DNA of 64,000 nt from Cynocephalus volans (lineage: Eukaryota > Chordata > Mammalia > Dermoptera > Cynocephalidae), in the NCBI RefSeq assembly GCF_027409185.1, contig NC_084463.1, positions 159,317,869-159,381,868 on the forward strand, read 5' to 3'. Positions 26,781-38,411 of this stretch are shown in pieces (positions within the stretch are counted from its first letter, which is position 1; the number at the start of each line of letters is the position of its first letter). Both the position numbers and the translations under genes were made by a program. The notes beneath the pieces are model-generated. The model ran no database searches, was not told the DNA's origin, and saw only the letters and a list, made by a program, of their open reading frames with translations.

Positions 26781-27239
26781 TCCATTTCCCTTCCTGCCAA
26801 GGAACTCCCCGCCCCCCCTTCCGCAGAGGGGACCCCCCCCTTCATGCGCCCTTGGGGGCCAGAACGGGTGGGAGGCTGGACAGCCGAGAAATTAATTTCT
26901 CCAAGAGCTACCGGGCCAGAGCCTGGCTTCTGGTGGATGTGTGGGTCCCCAGGGGTCACCCCCAATTCCCTTTAACTGCTGCAGTCTGCACCTCAAAACA
27001 GTGGCATCAAGGATGGGGAGCGGAAGGTATTAGGGAAAGTCTGGACTGCAGGGGGAGGGAGGAGCTGGGTCTCTTCCCCACTGGGTTCACTGTCACCCCA
27101 GCTGGAAGCAGCATCCCCCTCCCCCCGGACAAGCACGGGCAGAGTGACAGACAGGGAAGCGGGTAGAGCGGCACAGACGGAGATGGGGGAGGGGGTGGGC
27201 AGAGACTTTCAAAGCCAGACCCAGCCACCCTGCCAGGCA

Positions 27240-27720
27240 CACAAAGAGCCAGCGCACACACCGGCGGCGGCTCCGAGCCCGCGAGCAGCGCCCGTGCCCG
27301 TCCCCGGCGCCCGGGGCACGTGCTGCCGCGCACACAGGCCGAAGCCCCCGCCCGCCGCCCCTCCCACCCGGAGTCCGACTCCTGGACACACCTCCACCCG
27401 GGCACACCCCGCTGTGCCCAGACGGAGCCGACCCTGCTCTCGCGCCCTCCTCTCCCTTCCCTTCCTCGGCCACTCTGTAATCAGATTCCTAAATTTAGAA
27501 GCAGCCCAGGGCCCAGCCAGGGATCCCCGCCCCCACCCGCTGCCTGCGGCCGACCGGCTGGGGTCCTGCGGTCGGACCACGACCCAGCTGGGGCCGCAGG
27601 TTCCTGGGGACTCCTGCGGACGGCCGGGCAAAGTCAGGCACGACCCCACCCGGCTGCTGCGCTGTCGAGCCACAAGAGGCCACCCAGCCAGCGGCCACGT
27701 TGCCCGCCACACCTCGGGCC
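27240..27720. promoter_or_regulatory. Second CpG-rich block upstream of RCOR2
   Basis: This GC-rich stretch is separated from the main island by less CpG-dense sequence. It contains a CACGTG E-box at 27317-27322 and several GC boxes. It may be an upstream promoter or enhancer of RCOR2, or simply an extension of the island. No splice-linked exon is visible. Confidence 0.4.
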
Positions 27721-29199
27721 AGGGCTCCGGGGCCTTTTTCCTCCACTTACTTAATCATGGATTGGGCACCAAGCCCCAGGGTGGGGAGGTCTGGACAAAA
27801 GAGGAGAATGAATGAACCAAGGACCGGCTGAGCTAAGGGGATCTCCTCCAAGATGAAGAGTCTTCCCAAGCTGACCCCTCCTGAATGGCAGGGTGCCATC
27901 CCTACCCCCCGCACCTCCACCCTTTAGGGAGGCGCGCGTCTCCGTCCCCTCCTGCTTGGCAGGCAACCACTGCAGCACGCCACCCTCTCCTGCGATGGCG
28001 TCTCCCGTCTTGCCCTGCGCGCCCCGACCCCCCTACCCTTACCTCCTTTCCTACCTAGGGTCCGAGGCCCAGCCTCCTAACTGCCACTCCCAGGCCTCAG
28101 CATCATGCTTATTTCTTGCCTCCCTCCTTCGGGGCTGCAACCAGTACCCCCAGTCTCTCTAGCAAGGATCCCCAGCCACTGGCTTTCCTCCTGACCCAGC
28201 ACCACCCCCCGCCAAAGAACCTAATTCTGTTCTCACTTCTCTCTGGAGCCAGGCGGGCAGGCAGGGCCAAAGGAAGACTGCTCTGGAAATGGGAGCTGGA
28301 AGGGGAGGTTTATTCCTTGGCGAGGGGGGGGTCCCTAGGCCCTGGTGTGGTGAGACTTCTGCCTAGGAGGTGGAACATGACATGGGAGGGGTCTCCTAGG
28401 AGTTTGGGGGCGACTGTGAGGGCCGCGGTGTTCAGAGAGGAGCTGCATTCCTAGTGAGCAACCCCCTCCCCAAGGGGCAAAGGCCCAGGGTTAGGAGGGG
28501 GAGGGGCAAGGCCCCACCCCTCCCACCTGCTGCAGCCGCCCCCTCCCCAGCTGGCCCCCTCTTTTGTGCGAAGCCACACAAAGGACAAGGGGCCCCGGCC
28601 GGCCTGGCCATCTGCTCCCAGAAGCCTGAAGGCTCTTAAAGAGACAGCACCCCCTCCCTGCCGCCCTGGGGCTGTGGGGCGGGGCTGCTCCACAGGGCTG
28701 TGTCTCCGCAATTGCCGGAATCCCACCCACCTCTCTCTGGCTTCCCAAGCCCCCAGGTCGGGCACAGAGGTGCCACATGGCCAGGAACATGGGGGTGTGG
28801 AAGGGGTGGGCAGAAGAGACAGCCTGGGGCCAACCCCTCCTCTCCTCCAGCCGGAGGCGGTGCAAGAGGTCAAGGACGCTTGCTCCGTAGCACACGGCAC
28901 AAGAACTGGGGTCCTTCATCTCCCTGGGGCCACCTCAGTGCTTGGTGACAGCTGCTGGTCTCCCAGGAATGCCCTCCCCGCCATTTTCGCTGATAAGCTG
29001 CTACTCTTCCTTCCACGGGAGGAAGACAGGGCCTTCTTTTTGAGGGCTGCAAGCCAGAACGCAGGCCACCTTGCAGCACACCCGTGGGCAAGACCCATTT
29101 ATTTCCTGCTTTTTTCAGATGAGGAAACTGAGGCTTTGCTCAGCCCCCGCCCAGGCCTCTGCCTGAAGCCTGCTTCCCTTGGGCTCCACATGCTTTTGC

Positions 29200-29370
29200 C
29201 ACACAGCTCAGGGACACACGTTCACATGATTTATGTGACTGTTTTTCTTGTCTGTCTCCCTGCTGGGCTGCGAGCCCCGTGAGGGCAGGGATGTGTTTGC
29301 TGTGCTCACTGCTCAGTGCTCAGGGCCTGGCATACAGTAGGCACTCAATATTTGTTGGACGAATAAACAT
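29200..29370 (+). repeat. L2 3'-end fragment
   Basis: GTGAGGGCAGGGATGTGTTT and CCTGGCATACAGTAGGCACT, then CAATATTTGTTGG, are the classic L2 terminal consensus. Confidence 0.8.
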
Positions 29371-30740
29371 CGGGAGCCCCCATAGCTTTTCTCTTTGCCG
29401 GGCTCCTCCATGCTCTGCCCGTTGGGCATCTTGCCTCTTCCCTCTGCAAGGTGAGGCAAGCAGGAGGGACAAAGGTTGGTCAGGGATGCGGGGAAAGAGA
29501 AGGAGGGTGACCTTGGGTGAGCCACCGGCCTCGCCTCACAGCTCCCTCCTCCCAAAGGCGGGGGCAGCGCCAGCCAATCCCGAACCTGCCAGCCCTGCCA
29601 GACAGACCAGGACTGTCCCGAGCTCTGGCCCAGCAAGGCTGACTGCTGTGGTGTGGTGCCTGGGACCCTGGCCAGGCCCTCAGTGGCCACGGCCAAGGGG
29701 CTAAATGCGGGGAGGGAGGCAGGCAGGCAGGCCCTGGGGTGGGGAAAGGAGGGTTGCAGATATGAGCAGAAACCTGGCTGAGTAATTGGGGGGATTTGGA
29801 GAATGTGCTCCCCTCGACTGGGGGTCTGGTGGGAGATGAAGCTGGGGAAATGGAGGAGGTGGGCTACAGAGCAGAAGGAGCGTGGGCACTCCCTCCTGGG
29901 CCCCACCCCCTCCGTCCTGCCCAGACAGGAATTTGGTCTCCCTCCCTTCACGCCCACTGGGGCCCCCTGGCAGGCTGTGTGGTCCAGGGTGCTGCCCTCC
30001 CCATCTCTGGGCCGTGTTGGTGATTACCTGGCCTGGCCCACGCTCACCTCCCACTGCAGCCCCACACCACAGGGTAGTGAAGAGGCTGAGAGAAGGTGAT
30101 GGAGGTGGCAATTAGGTGCTCGGCACAGCCACGAGTGTGTGCAAGGAGGGGGACTAAAGGAGGCCAGGCAGGCACATCTGGGAGTGGTGCTGGGGGTGGG
30201 CCAGAACCAGGCATGAGGTCAGCAGGGAGACCCCAGACTTCCTGACACCTACACCAAGGAAATCTGACTCCCTGAGCCAGGCAGGAACTGGGGAAGAAGG
30301 GTCAGCCAGACCTCAGCTGAGAGAGACGAAAGGCGACAGGGGCTCCCTGGACTCCATGAAGGGGCAGCTTTCAGACGCAGCTGTGAGCCCACTTGGTTTC
30401 TCCCAAGGCTGGGAAGGGGGCCTCCCCTTGCCCTCACCTGGGCAACAGCTACGCCCTCTGGTGGTGACAGCATGGACCGAGGGGGTCCCACCACAGCCTG
30501 GGCACAAATGTCCTCCCAGGGAGGCTGAGCCTGGCACCCTGAGAAGCCCACGCTCCTGGGGTGTGTTCCTGAATCACAGTGCCCCCTAGGCCATTGGAGT
30601 CACTGAAGCTTAGGTCCATCCCCAGCAAGTCCTGCCCCAGAGTGACCCAGAACTTCCCAGAGCAAAGACAGCTGGAGCAGAGGCCCCTCGAGAAATGGCA
30701 GTGGAGACATAGGTTCAGCAGGGAGAGTGCAGGACAAGGC

Positions 30741-30935
30741 AGGCCGAGGGGCTCAGACCCAGCGCGAGTCCCAGCTCTGCTTCCTGATTATTGTGTTGCC
30801 TTAGGTGAGTTACTTGACCTCTCTGAGTCTCAGTCCCTTCATCTCTAAAAGGCAATGATAATCCTGACCTCATTGATTGTTAGGAGAATCCAATGACATC
30901 TCAGATGGAATGTAGTAAGAACATCCATCAGTGCT
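30741..30935 (+). repeat. MIR fragment
   Basis: The core TTAGGTGAGTTACTTGACCT, then CTCTGAGTCTCAGT and AAAGGCAATGATAAT, match MIR. Confidence 0.85.
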
Positions 30936-31149
30936 GGTTTTCTTCTGAAGCAGGGCCCCCTTGCGCATGCTCATTGCGCCATGAGGCAGCTCATGCCCTG
31001 GGAACCAGCTCAGGACCATCTCCACTGTAGTCTCCTGGGTCTGACTTCTGGAGCAAGAAGCTTCTCCATGACATCGGACACTTGACTTCCTCCCTTTAAA
31101 CTTGTCAACAGCTCCAGATTCCTGCCTTCAGTCTGACCCCTTTAATCCA

Positions 31150-33660
31150 TTAAGTACACATAGCTGGATACAGATTCTCAAATACTGCTTTGATTATGTA
31201 CCACTCCTGCTCAATAACCTTCCATGGTTCCCTATTGCCTTCCAGGCAAAACTCTCTCAGCCCAGCACACAAGGGCTTTCTAGCCTGTGTGTGATCCAGT
31301 AAAACAGGTCTGCTCACCATCCACTGAGCCCCACCTGGTGCCCCAGAATGCCTCACCCACCCTGCAAACCCTGGCCTGGCCCACCCATCTACATGCCCCA
31401 TGCCCAGGCCCTCCCTCAGAACTGCTGGGTCCTGCAGGTGAGCTCTGCTCTGCCAGGACACATCCAGAGCTTCTGGCCTGGCAGCAAGCACCCTTCCTGC
31501 TCTCCCACCCCCTCCGCCCCGCCAAAGTCCTCCTCCACCACCAGCTTCTGCACGGCTCCCAGCACACGACCTTGCCTCCCACTTCCAGAGAGTCCAGGCC
31601 ACCTGGGAGGAAGCCCCTCTGTGGCCTGCCCCCACACCCACAGATTAAGCTCCTTCCCTCTGTGTAGACGGACCTTTCCCCTTCAAGGCCCCCCTCACTT
31701 CCAGGCTGCACATGTCCCCACCCACCCCCCACCCTCCTTCGAGGCGGTGCCTTGGTCCTCATTACCTCTCCTCCCTCATGACTGTGTCTTTCCCCTCAGC
31801 ACATACACCCGCTAGGTTCTTGCATCCTAAAACACATATCGCCACCCTCACCCCAATACACCCCCACACCCCACCCGCAGTCCAGGTTCACCTTAGCCGC
31901 CCTTTGCAGCTAGAGCTACTGCTGCCTTTTTTTTTTTTTTTTTTTTTTTGAGCTGGGCTTCTTAAAAGAGTTGTTCACACTCTATCCTTGTCCTCACCTC
32001 CCACTCACTCCCTAACCCCCGTGCAGTGCCACTGCAGCCTCTTCCACTCCCCAGAAACTATTCCCCCAAGGCCACCAGAGGCTCTGTTATCTCTAAACCC
32101 AAAGGCCCTTGGGTGGGTATGGTCTCACTCCCACTCTGGGCAGGATGAGGAAGAGGTCCACCTCCTGCTCCTGGACACGAGCTCCTCCCTGGCCCCCCTC
32201 CTGGCTGGCCTCCAAACCCTTAATGTTGGTCCTTTGAGCTTGGTCCAAACTCCTCCATTCCCCAGGCTCTGATATCAGACACTGGGCTGTAGACACCTGC
32301 ACCTCCGCCCCCAGCCCAGACCACTGACCCGGCTCCAGACCCCCATACCCAACCACCTGCCTTCCAGACTTGGCTTCACTCGCATCTCTGAGGCCTGTCC
32401 AAAACTGATCTTAGAATCTTTACCACCATATGCCCACCCTGCCCCTGTCCTGATTCCCTTCCCCCCAGCACCCAAAGTAGAAACTTGGGAGTTGCCCTCC
32501 ACTCCTCCCTTCCAGACCCATCAGTCTCCAGTTCCTGTCAATGGCCCTCCCCCACTGCCACGCCCCAGCCGCATCCCATTACTGAAAGAGCCCCCGACTG
32601 GCCTCCCTGCCTCCTCTCTTGCCCCCCTCTAATCTGTTCTCTATTTGTCAACCAGGGTGAGCTTTCTAAAACCCAATCTGATCAAGTCAGTCTTCTGCTT
32701 CTCATTATCCGTGGATTAAGTTCAAGCTCCTTAGCATGACTTATCTCCATCAAAATCTGGTCCCCTGACATCCATTTCCCTTTCCCCCTTCTTGTTTGGG
32801 GATCCATGTGGTGCTGTGGGGTTGATCCCACCCCAATGTCAGCTTTTCCCAAGGCTCTGGACACCATGATTGGTTCAGAAGTGGACTAGACACCCAAACT
32901 GGCCCAATCAACATGCTGCAAATAGGGGACAAAAACCAGGAAGCTGAGCCCAGGAGTGTTGGCTGCCATCTTTGATTCAAGGAAAGCTGATGCTGTGGAG
33001 GACACCATAAAGAGACAAAAAAAAACCTGATTTTTTTTTTTTTTTTTTTTTGCCACTGGCCAGTACAGGGATTGAACCCTGGACCTTGGTTTTATAAGTA
33101 TCACACTCTAACCCTTTGAGCTAACCAGCCAGCCAATAAAAACTGGTTTCTCAGTGACATCATGAACCACTGGACCAACCTCACCTGAAGCCACTGCACC
33201 TCTGAACTTTTTAGTCACATGAGCCAACACATTCACTTATTGTCTGAACATGGTGGTTTCCATTTCCTTTCACTTGCAACCATAGCCTCAGAAATCTTCG
33301 GATATGTTTTAGCCACACACAACAACCTGTGATTCCCAGAGTCCTCTCTCTCCCTCAGTCTTTATACATGGGATTCCTGATACCCAGAATACAGCTCCTT
33401 CTTTCCTTGCTGACTAATTCTTATGCACCTTTCAAAACGAAGCTCAGATATCACCTTGTCTAGGACATCTGCTCCCTCCCCAACTCAACACTTATCGCAA
33501 TGTAATGTAACCACCTACCTGTTTACCCGGCTGTCCCCTCCTGGAGGCTGTGAGCCAGAGAGGGCAGGGCATCTGTCTTACTCTCCTGAGCACCCCAGCT
33601 CCTCACACAATTCCACAGCAACTGGCATACAGTAGGGGCTCAACAAATGGCTGCTGAGAG
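31150..33660 (+). repeat. L2-derived stretch in several pieces, broken by a SINE and other sequence
   Basis: L2-like pieces are at about 31150-31310, 32470-32760 and 33350-33660. The last ends GGCATACAGTAGGGGCTCAA. Between them lie C/T-rich sequence, a T run at 31927-31949 and the SINE at 33031-33134. No gene is seen. Confidence 0.65.
33031..33134 (-). repeat. tRNA-Ile-like SINE monomer
   Basis: A T run at 33031-33051 followed by the complement of the SINE 3' end (CACTGGCCAGTACAGGGATT) and ending GAGCTAACCAGCCAGCC. It is inserted among L2-derived sequence. Confidence 0.9.
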
Positions 33661-33860
33661 AATTGGCCTCAGGTCCTCCAAGCATCTCCTCCCCGTGATA
33701 AGCCCTTCCCAACTGCTCCCAGCCCTTCTCACTTCACAGATACCTACACTGCTAGGTCTGAAAAGATCACTTCTGCCAGATCTCCCCTGATTTTACCAAT
33801 ATATTAGGAGCTCCTTGAAAGCAAAGACTTCCAGTAACAATAGACTTAAGAGTCAACTTT

Positions 33861-33960
33861 GGGGCTGGCTGGTTAGCTGAGTTGGTGAGAGCCCAGTGTC
33901 ATAACACCAAGGTCAAGGATTCGGATCTCCATACTGGCCAGCTGCCAAAAAAAAAAAAAA
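33861..33960 (+). repeat. tRNA-Ile-like SINE monomer with target-site duplication
   Basis: It starts GGGGCTGGCTGGTTAGCTGA, carries GATAACACCAAGGTCAAGG-type sequence, and ends GCCAGCTGCC plus an A tail. It is flanked by AGTCAACTT and AGTTAACTT. Confidence 0.92.
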
Positions 33961-34014
33961 AGTTAACTTCGCCTATTAGTTAGATTCTCACACCTACGTT
34001 CCCACACCCTAATG

Positions 34015-34260
34015 AGTAAAAGTACACAGTAGGTGCTCAATAACTTTGTTGAATAAATTAGCATATGAATAAGCAAATGAATTGAATGCTTATAAATACC
34101 AACCACTGCATGCAAAATGCCCTATGTGAGTTATCTCATTTCCCCCCCACAACAGCCCTATTTTACAGGTGAGAAGCCAAGGCTTCCGAAAGTCACCTGC
34201 CTGAGATCACACAACTTGAAGGTGGTAGACTGGGAGCCGATCCCAAGCTGACTGATGCCA
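34015..34260. repeat. L2 3' end followed by a minus-strand MIR
   Basis: ACAGTAGGTGCTCAATAACT at the left is L2-like. TTATCTCATTTCC, TATTTTACAGGTGAGAAGCC and AGATCACACAACTTGAAGGT are MIR in reverse. Confidence 0.75.
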
Positions 34261-34759
34261 GAGCCCTGTTTTGCATGTCCCTGTGTCCACTCTCTTTCAG
34301 CTGAGAGGCATGTGGCTCCAAGAAGAGGAACAGCCACTCAATGGTGGTTTGAGCAAAGCAAGCATTTTATTGTCTCTCCTAAAAAGTGTGGAGACCTGTC
34401 ATCAAGGTCCCAGGTGCTGCTCCTCTCTCAGCATTGCACCTTCCATGCATCAGAAGATTTCCCCTCGTGGTCACTAGATGGCTGCAGCTGTTCTCAGCAT
34501 TCCATCCTCAGAAGACAATTCCCCGAGTGGGAAGGGAGGGGTGAGGCCTGGGGCTGTCTCCTTGGCATCTCTCTCTTTATCAGGGAGAACAACCCTTCCC
34601 AGGAATACCTGAGCAGGTCCATGCCCGTAAAGCCAATCCCTGGCAAAGGGGAATGGGAGCCCATGCTTGGGGCTGGGCCAACTGTGTTTGTGCTCCAGTA
34701 TACCTGCCATGACATCCAGGGACTTCCACCCCGCACCTGAGAGTTGGGACTCTGCCAGT

Positions 34760-35704
34760 GTCTCAGACTGTTCTCTGCTGCTATAACAAAATACCTGAGA
34801 CTGAGTAATTTATAAAGAACAGAAATTTATTCCAACACAGTTCTAGAGGCTGGGAGGTCCAGGTCAAGGGGTTTGCATCTGGTGAGGGCCTTCTTGCTGC
34901 ATTCTCATGTGGTAGAAGGCAAAAGGGCAAGAGAGGGCCAACTCCCTCTGTCAAGCCCCTTAAAACAGTAGGGACAATACAGGAAAATGGTCAGGGCCCC
35001 TCAGATGTTCAGAATCTTGCCAAGCATTTGATGTAAATATGCGTGTGTGCTCAGGTTGCTTGGTTATCGTCTAATGTAATTCTGCATGTGCACCAGGTGT
35101 CCTGGGTTATGGACTTAAGTATAAAGGATGAGTGGCTCTGCTCCACGGCGCCCCCCGCCCCTGGGATGCCCCTGGGGGAGGGGCCACAGGGAGGTTGCTA
35201 CTGCTGCTGGAGGCTGTTGCTGCAAGCTGTTGCTGCCAGTGCCCCCGGGATGCCCCAAGAGGCTGCCAGCTGCTGCTGCTGCTTCTACTGCTACTGCAGC
35301 TGTAAGCTGTTGCTGCTGCTGCTTCTGCTACAACCACTGAGGACTGAGCTCGTGTTGTCTGCCAAGGGCTCCTGGGATCTTTTCCCAATTACCTAGCATG
35401 AACCGGCGTGTGAAGGGTTTGTGACCCAGTGTGTACAATGGGTTTGAAGGGTCTGAGCCCTAGCCCTGACAACACAAATGGAAATTTAGTATAACTAAAA
35501 TAATGAAACCTTTTGGCTTCAGTTCTCACAATTGCCTAACCCTACAATTGGTGTAGTCGTGTAGCTATTGCCTCAACCCGAAAGCACCTAATTCCATTCA
35601 TGAGAGAGAAACCCTCATGGTCTAATCACCTCTTAAAGGCCCCATCTCTTAATACTATCACATTGGCAACACATGAATTTTGGAGAGGACACATTGAAAC
35701 CATA
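34760..35704 (-). repeat. MaLR-type LTR (MST/MLT1-like) with a 610-bp insertion
   Basis: The complement of a MaLR LTR starts near CTGTTCTCTGCTGCTATAAC and ends near CACATGAATTTTGG. Between about 34967 and 35581 the LTR is interrupted by unrelated sequence. This is non-coding retroelement DNA. Confidence 0.7.
34967..35581 (+). mobile_element. Insertion of unknown origin, possibly a solo LTR
   Basis: This segment splits the MaLR LTR at a point where the parent is normally continuous. It has AAGTATAAAGG at 35118-35128, a CTG/TGC-rich block at 35192-35332 and an ACAATTGGTGTAGTCG motif at 35544-35559, which resembles retroviral leader sequence. A candidate short duplication is AAAACA and AAAGCA. 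I found no TG...CA ends that are convincing, and no gag, pol or env frame. Confidence 0.35.
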
Positions 35705-35845
35705 GCCCTCAGCAAGGAATAAGGAAGGAAGCGTGGCTTAGGAAGACAGGCACCACTGCCCTCACTGCCTGCCCCATCCCTCTGACCCAGCACCTCCCTG
35801 CAGAGGGGCATTCAGAAATACTTGTTGGCTGAACTACAAACAGAG

Positions 35846-35948
35846 GGTTGGGGGGGTATTGGTTAGAGCATGGTGTCAGTAACACCAATGCCAAGGATGC
35901 CCGGATCCCCATATGGGCCAGCCACCAAAAAAAAAAAAAAAAAAAAAA
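35846..35948 (+). repeat. tRNA-Ile-like SINE monomer (5' region diverged)
   Basis: GGTTAGAGCATGGTGTCAGT, AACACCAATGCCAAGGATGC and GGGCCAGCCACC are followed by 22 A. The first bases are replaced by a G run. Confidence 0.85.
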
Positions 35949-36315
35949 GGAGTAGGAAGGGTAGGGGGTGGTTCTCTTCCCTGCTGGGCTCAGGACCTGA
36001 AGTCAAGGCCCCCAGATGCTCACCTGCCTTAAGATGAGAACCAGCAGCAAAGGCATCAGCTCCCGTTGGAAAGCAGGCACATTGGCCAGCTATAAGTCTG
36101 CGGGTACAGGTAACCTGGAACAGACAGACAAGTTGATGGATTTTGAATTGTTTGTAGATTAGATGTATTCAGTTATTCATTCAAGTGTTTATGGCCCACC
36201 ATCTCTTCCCTCTCCACAAAGTGTTAACCAGTGGATACTGGCTGGCAGATTGCCTGGAGACTGTGCTCATGAGGACTCTGAGTCTGTACCTTGCTTCAGC
36301 AAGAAAGGACGCTCC

Positions 36316-36683
36316 GAGGGCCGGCCCGTGGCTCACTCGAGAGAGTGTGGTGCTGATAACACCAAGGCCACAGGTTCGGATCCCATATAGGGATGGCTGG
36401 TTGGCTCAATGGCTGAGCGTGGTGCTGACAACACCAAGCCAAGGGTCGAGATCCCTTTACCGGTCATCTTTTTTTTTTTTTTTTTTTTTGTGACCGGTAA
36501 GGGGATCGCAACCCTTGGCCTGGTGTCGCCCACACCGCGCTCAGCCAGCGAGCGCCGGCCATCCCTATATAGGATCCAAACCCGTGGCAGGAGCACTGCT
36601 GTGCTCCCAGCGCCGCACTCTTCCGAGTGAGCCACGGGTTCGGCCCCTTACCTGTCATCTTTTAAAAAAAAAAAAAAAAAAAA
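36316..36683 (+). repeat. Dimeric tRNA-derived SINE, interrupted by a second SINE
   Basis: The left monomer begins GGGCCGGCCCGTGGCTCACT. The right monomer (GGCTGGTTGGCTCAATGG onward) ends CCCTTTACCGGTCATC. The A tail resumes only at 36664, because a minus-strand SINE is inserted at 36473-36646. Outer duplications are AAGAAAGGACGCTCC (36301-36315) and AAGAAAGGATGCTCC (36684-36698). Confidence 0.93.
36473..36646 (-). repeat. Nested variant dimeric SINE
   Basis: Inserted in reverse into the tail end of the older dimer, with 16-bp duplications TTACCGGTCATCTTTT (36457-36472) and TTACCTGTCATCTTTT (36648-36663). Its left monomer carries CTGGGAGCACAGCAGTGCTC in place of the usual GATAACACCAAGG block, marking a distinct subfamily. 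Confidence 0.92.
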
Positions 36684-36871
36684 AAGAAAGGATGCTCCAC
36701 CCAAAAAATAAAAAGATAAGAAAAAAAAAGGATGGCAGAAGGGATTAGTAATCCATTCATGGACACAAAGTGGGTTGAGAGAAGAAAAGAGGCCTGGAAA
36801 CAGAATGAATACAGGCAGATAGACCTTGACTCTAAAGAGGGAGTCCTGGAGTTTTGGGGGGAGGGGGCCTG

Positions 36872-37274
36872 GAGTTTTATTGATTGAATGTGTCCTCCCC
36901 AAAATTCCTGTGTTGAAATCCTAACCCCCAGCACCTCAGATGTGGTCTTATTTGGGGATAGTCTTTACAGAGGCAATCATGTTAAAGTGAGGTTATTAGG
37001 ATGGGCCTTAAACTAATATGACTGGTGACCTTACAAGAAGGGGACATTTGGACAAAGACATATAGGGAGAATGCCATGTGGACATAAAGACAGCCATATC
37101 CAAACCAAGATGAGAGATACCTGGGACAGCCTCCTCTCTCACAGTCCTAAGAAGGAACCAACCCTGTCAATGCCTTGATCTTGGATGTCTAGCCTCTAGA
37201 ACTGAGATAATAAATTTCTGCTGTTTAAGCCACCTAGTCTGTGGTAATGTTACAGCAGCTCCAGCAAACTAACA
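36872..37274 (+). repeat. MLT1-type MaLR LTR
   Basis: TGTTGAAATCCTAACCCCCA, GGTTATTAGGATGGGCCTTA and the terminal AATAAATTTCTGCTGTTTAA match the MLT1 consensus. It is non-coding. Confidence 0.85.
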
Positions 37275-37625
37275 CATGGGCAACTGTCTCTGGGCACAGG
37301 GGTCTATTCAGATTAGGCATGAATTACCTGGACAAATTGCTGAAGAGGCCATGGGCCACAAAGTCAGGACATCTCACCCCCATCCTGCCCTTGGGAAGCA
37401 ACTGCCCCTCTTTGGGAGTTGGCTTGCCTGGCTGCTGGGGCAGGGGAGGTAGACCAGATGGCCACTTAACCCCCTTCCAGCCCTGAAGCAGTTTCTTCCC
37501 TTCCTGAGCCTGAAGAGTCCAGCTGTCACCACTGAATCCAGCCATCAAATGTTGCCTCTTGTTGGATTCAAGTGTCAGGAGTTGGGCTGAGGACCTCACA
37601 GTTGACAACCATGAGCACACAATTT

Positions 37626-37797
37626 TTTTTTTCTTTTTTTTAAAGATGACTAGTAAGGGGATGTTAACCCTCGACTTGGCATTGTTAGCACCATGCTCTC
37701 CCATGTGAGCTAACCGGCCATCCCTATATAGGATCCGAACCCGCGGCCTTGGTGTTATCAGCACCACACTCTCCCAAGTGAGCCACGGGCCGGCCTT
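37626..37797 (-). repeat. Dimeric tRNA-derived SINE
   Basis: Ends (read in +) with CACGGGCCGGCC and has the internal linker ATCCCTATATAGGATCCG. It is flanked by AGCACACAATTT at 37614-37625 and 37798-37809. Confidence 0.93.
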
Positions 37798-37816
37798 AGC
37801 ACACAATTTAACTAGA

Positions 37817-38340
37817 GCCCTGTATAGCGATCTATTGCCGTATAATGAATAAGCCCAAATCTTCTGAGTTGGAATCTTAGCACAATTTTAACTGGGTGGT
37901 CCTGACTCAGAGTTTCCCATGAGGTTGCAGTCAGGATGTTGGCTGGGGCTTCAGTCATCTGCAGGCTTGACTAGTGCTGGACAATCGTCTTCCAAGGTGG
38001 TCACTCACTTGGTTAGCCAGTCTGGACTGGCTGTTGGAGAAAAGCCTCAGTTCTTCACCACGTGGACTCCTCCAGGTGCTGCTGTGTGTCCTGACAGCAC
38101 AGCACTGGCTTCCCCCAGAGGGAGAAATACAAGAGACCAAGGAGAAGCTGCAATGCCTTTCATTGCCTAGTCTTGGAAGTCACATACTATCACTTCTGCA
38201 GTATTTTCTGTCACACAGGTCGGCCCTGTTCAGTGTGGGAAGGGACTACATAAGGGCATGAATACCAGGAGGTGAGGATCACTGGGGCCATTTTGTTGGC
38301 TGGCTGCTGCAGGCTGAATGAGAGATCTGGTATTATAGGG
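37817..38340. repeat. Ancient interspersed repeat, family not assigned
   Basis: The DNA from TCTATTGCCGTATAATGAAT through ATGTTGGCTGGGGCTTCAGT to GCATGAATACCAGGAGGTGA has the look of a widespread mammalian LTR-like repeat I have seen elsewhere. I cannot name it with confidence. Confidence 0.5.
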
Positions 38341-38411
38341 AGTCCTGGGGGCCAGGCCTCATGAAGGAAGAATCTTATAGATTGAGTCTGGGAAACATGG
38401 AGCCTTGGGAG

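Noticed and set aside
28060-28900. Possible extra gene in the RCOR2-NAA40 interval
   Set aside because: Overlapping frames on both strands without conserved motifs, codon periodicity or splice-linked partners; nothing beyond composition supports it.
33861-33960. tRNA-Ile genes at each SINE, because A and B boxes are visible
   Set aside because: Acceptor stems do not pair properly, SINE-specific 3' ends and A tails follow, and many near-identical copies with duplications occur.
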